Of a stretch of DNA of 64,000 nt, positions 62,542 to 64,000 are shown piece after piece (positions within the stretch are counted from its first letter, which is position 1; each line of letters starts with the position of its first letter). The stretch comes from Spirochaetales bacterium. GTDB lineage: Bacteria; Spirochaetota; Spirochaetia; UBA9216. The notes under the pieces were generated by a model. It worked only from the letters and a program-made list of their open reading frames with translations, was not told the DNA's origin and ran no database searches. Position numbers and translations under genes: made by a program. Location: NCBI GenBank assembly GCA_016839055.1, contig JAEKNX010000020.1, positions 1-64,000 of the forward strand, written 5' to 3'.

Positions 62542-64000
62542 ATGGAAATTAGCGAAGATGTTCAGGGCATGCTGAATGCCGCTTATCTAGATGCAAGGGA
62601 ACGGAAGCATGAGTATATTACACCGGAGCATATCCTCTATGCCTCTCTTTACTTTGATTTTACCAGACAGATAATTTCTGCCTGCGGGGTAGAGCCTGAG
62701 GATCTTCGGCTCGAGCTTGAAGAGCATTTGAAATACAATATCCCCGTTTCGGACAGGGCTGAGCCAATTCAGACACTTGGTTTTCAGGATGTGATCGAGC
62801 GGGCAGTCATTCATACCGAATCATCGTCAAAAAAGATTCTGGATCTCGGCGATATTCTTGTATCGATCTTTGACGAGGAAAAATCCTTCGGGGCCTATTA
62901 TCTGAAGAAGGCCGGGCTTAACCGGCTTAATCTTCTCGAGAAAATTTCTCACGGAATTCTTGAGGAGGATGAAGACCTGCTTTTTGATTCTGAAGAACTG
63001 GAACCTGAGCACTCTTCCCTGGCATTTGAAGGAGAAGCTTCCAGCGGGGCTGAAACAACAGAGGCCGGCGCGCCTAAGAAGAATTTTCTTCAGACCTACA
63101 CCAGAGATCTTACAGCAGAAGCCGCGGCAGGGAATCTGCCGGCGTTCATCGGAAGGGAAAAGCTGATTCACCGGATGAGTGAGATTCTCTGCCGGAAATT
63201 GAAGAATAATCCGATTCTCGTTGGGGATCCGGGCACGGGGAAAACCGCGCTGGCAGAGGGCCTCGCCCAGATGATAACCTCAGACAAGGCTCCGGCCTTT
63301 CTCCGCGATTATAGGATCCTGTCACTGGATATGGGTTCGGTTGTGGCCGGTACCCGCTTCAGGGGCGATTTTGAAGAGCGGATTAAGAAAATTATCTCCG
63401 ATTTGGAGAAAATTGATAAGATCATCCTTTTTATTGATGAGATACATACAATAATCGGAGCCGGAGCGGTCTCCGGCGGCTCTCTCGACGCGGCCAACCT
63501 GCTTAAACCGGTGCTTGCCTCAGGGAAGATTCGCTGCATAGGTTCGACTACCCACGTCGAGTTCAAGAAGTTTTTTGAGAAGGAGCAGGCACTGCTGCGG
63601 CGCTTCCAGAAAATTGATGTCCCTGAAACGGAAAGGGAGGAGACCCTTCACATCCTGCGCGGACTGAAGCCTGAGTTTGAACTCCATCACGATGTTGTTT
63701 ATAGCGATGAGGCCCTTGAGGCTGCCGTCGATCTTTCAAAACAGTATATTAATGACCGCTTTCATCCCGACTCTGCAATTGATGTTATCGATGAAGCAGC
63801 CGCCTACATGCGGGTTCATTCCCAGCCGCCTTTTAAGATAGGTGTGCCCGAGATTGAGCTGATTGTGTCCAGAATTACGAATCTTCCAAAGAAGAGTGTC
63901 TCAAAAAGTGAGACCGACAGGCTTAAAGATCTTGGAAAGGAACTCGGCGAGGTTATCTACGGTCAGGAGGAGGCTCTCGACGCCATAGTCAGAGCCGTCA
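62542..64000 (+). CDS. clpA: ATP-dependent Clp protease ATPase subunit ClpA (cut by window end)
   Basis: AAA+ unfoldase that feeds ClpP; the window contains the first 486 codons. N-domain (about 1-145), then the first ATPase module with Walker A GDPGTGKTALA (about 227-237), Walker B ILFIDEIH, and the second module start IYGQEEAL just before the edge. GGAGAAGG precedes the ATG at 62542. It lies one base after clpS, the classic pairing that indicates ClpA and not ClpC. Confidence 0.95.
   Translation, partial: MEISEDVQGMLNAAYLDARERKHEYITPEHILYASLYFDFTRQIISACGVEPEDLRLELEEHLKYNIPVSDRAEPIQTLGFQDVIERAVIHTESSSKKILDLGDILVSIFDEEKSFGAYYLKKAGLNRLNLLEKISHGILEEDEDLLFDSEELEPEHSSLAFEGEASSGAETTEAGAPKKNFLQTYTRDLTAEAAAGNLPAFIGREKLIHRMSEILCRKLKNNPILVGDPGTGKTALAEGLAQMITSDKAPAFLRDYRILSLDMGSVVAGTRFRGDFEERIKKIISDLEKIDKIILFIDEIHTIIGAGAVSGGSLDAANLLKPVLASGKIRCIGSTTHVEFKKFFEKEQALLRRFQKIDVPETEREETLHILRGLKPEFELHHDVVYSDEALEAAVDLSKQYINDRFHPDSAIDVIDEAAAYMRVHSQPPFKIGVPEIELIVSRITNLPKKSVSKSETDRLKDLGKELGEVIYGQEEALDAIVRAV

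Noticed and set aside
1-64000. CRISPR arrays, insertion sequences, prophage and toxin-antitoxin loci
   Set aside because: No spaced identical repeats, transposase or phage genes were seen; the only tandem repeats are coding and in-frame.

Overview
The window reads as chromosomal DNA from a free-living or host-associated spirochaete, probably order Spirochaetales. The best indications are a 1160-residue spirochaete-type coiled-coil protein, two bactofilins beside an M23 peptidase, and frequent TTG/GTG starts. The genus cannot be fixed from the sequence alone. Coding density is high and most genes lie in tight, overlapping runs. I saw no rRNA, tRNA, CRISPR array, insertion sequence or prophage.

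Layout. 1-4200: the first codons of a leftward gene, then a membrane protein with long acidic E-L-E and E-S-P repeats. 4260-7386: RNase Y, a YmdB-like phosphoesterase and TlyA. 7370-8746 (minus): a pentapeptide-repeat protein and a GerMN-domain protein. 9212-13914: PTS enzyme I, Der, a MerR-type regulator and a putative NlpC/P60-like exported protein. 14173-25248: an envelope cluster of periplasmic TPR protein, outer-membrane candidate, ExbB/TolQ, ExbD/TolR, TonB-like protein, HAD hydrolase and the giant coiled coil. 25356-30560: grpE-dnaK-dnaJ, a small calcium-motif protein and RlmB. 30586-35281 (minus): purF-purM-purN-purD-purE. 35359-37133 (minus): TatD and DusB. 37300-40186: M23 peptidase, bactofilin, YaaR and RicT. 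40303-43806: a zinc-ribbon protein, an acyltransferase (minus), S20, HU and Lnt. 43830-45214: response regulator, TPR mini-protein and a second bactofilin. 45574-50447: Rho, L31, a galactokinase-family protein, SurE and a TPR protein. 50579-54860: a small ORF and several exported proteins. 55031-60210: GTP-type PEP carboxykinase, an unusual soluble chemoreceptor-like fusion, a histidine phosphatase and a methyltransferase. 60299-62032 (minus): a biotin-dependent carboxyltransferase subunit. 62229-64000: clpS and the first two thirds of clpA.

How the genes fit together. RNase Y and RicT are present in one genome, which in Firmicutes are functional partners. The M23 peptidase plus bactofilin is a plausible cell-shape module. 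PEP carboxykinase, the biotin-dependent subunit and PTS enzyme I suggest a fermentative sugar metabolism around the PEP/pyruvate/oxaloacetate node. The ExbB/ExbD/TonB cluster looks like a proton-motive-force-driven envelope machine with no recognisable TonB-dependent receptor beside it.

Most unusual points: a cytoplasmic-looking protein with an N-terminal chemoreceptor signalling domain and a C-terminal solute-binding domain; several genes whose start codon lies 7-9 nt after a well-formed -10 box with no Shine-Dalgarno (predicted leaderless mRNAs); structured non-coding insertions at 8890-9045 and 18736-18849; and tandem-repeat or homopolymer tracts that could vary in length.
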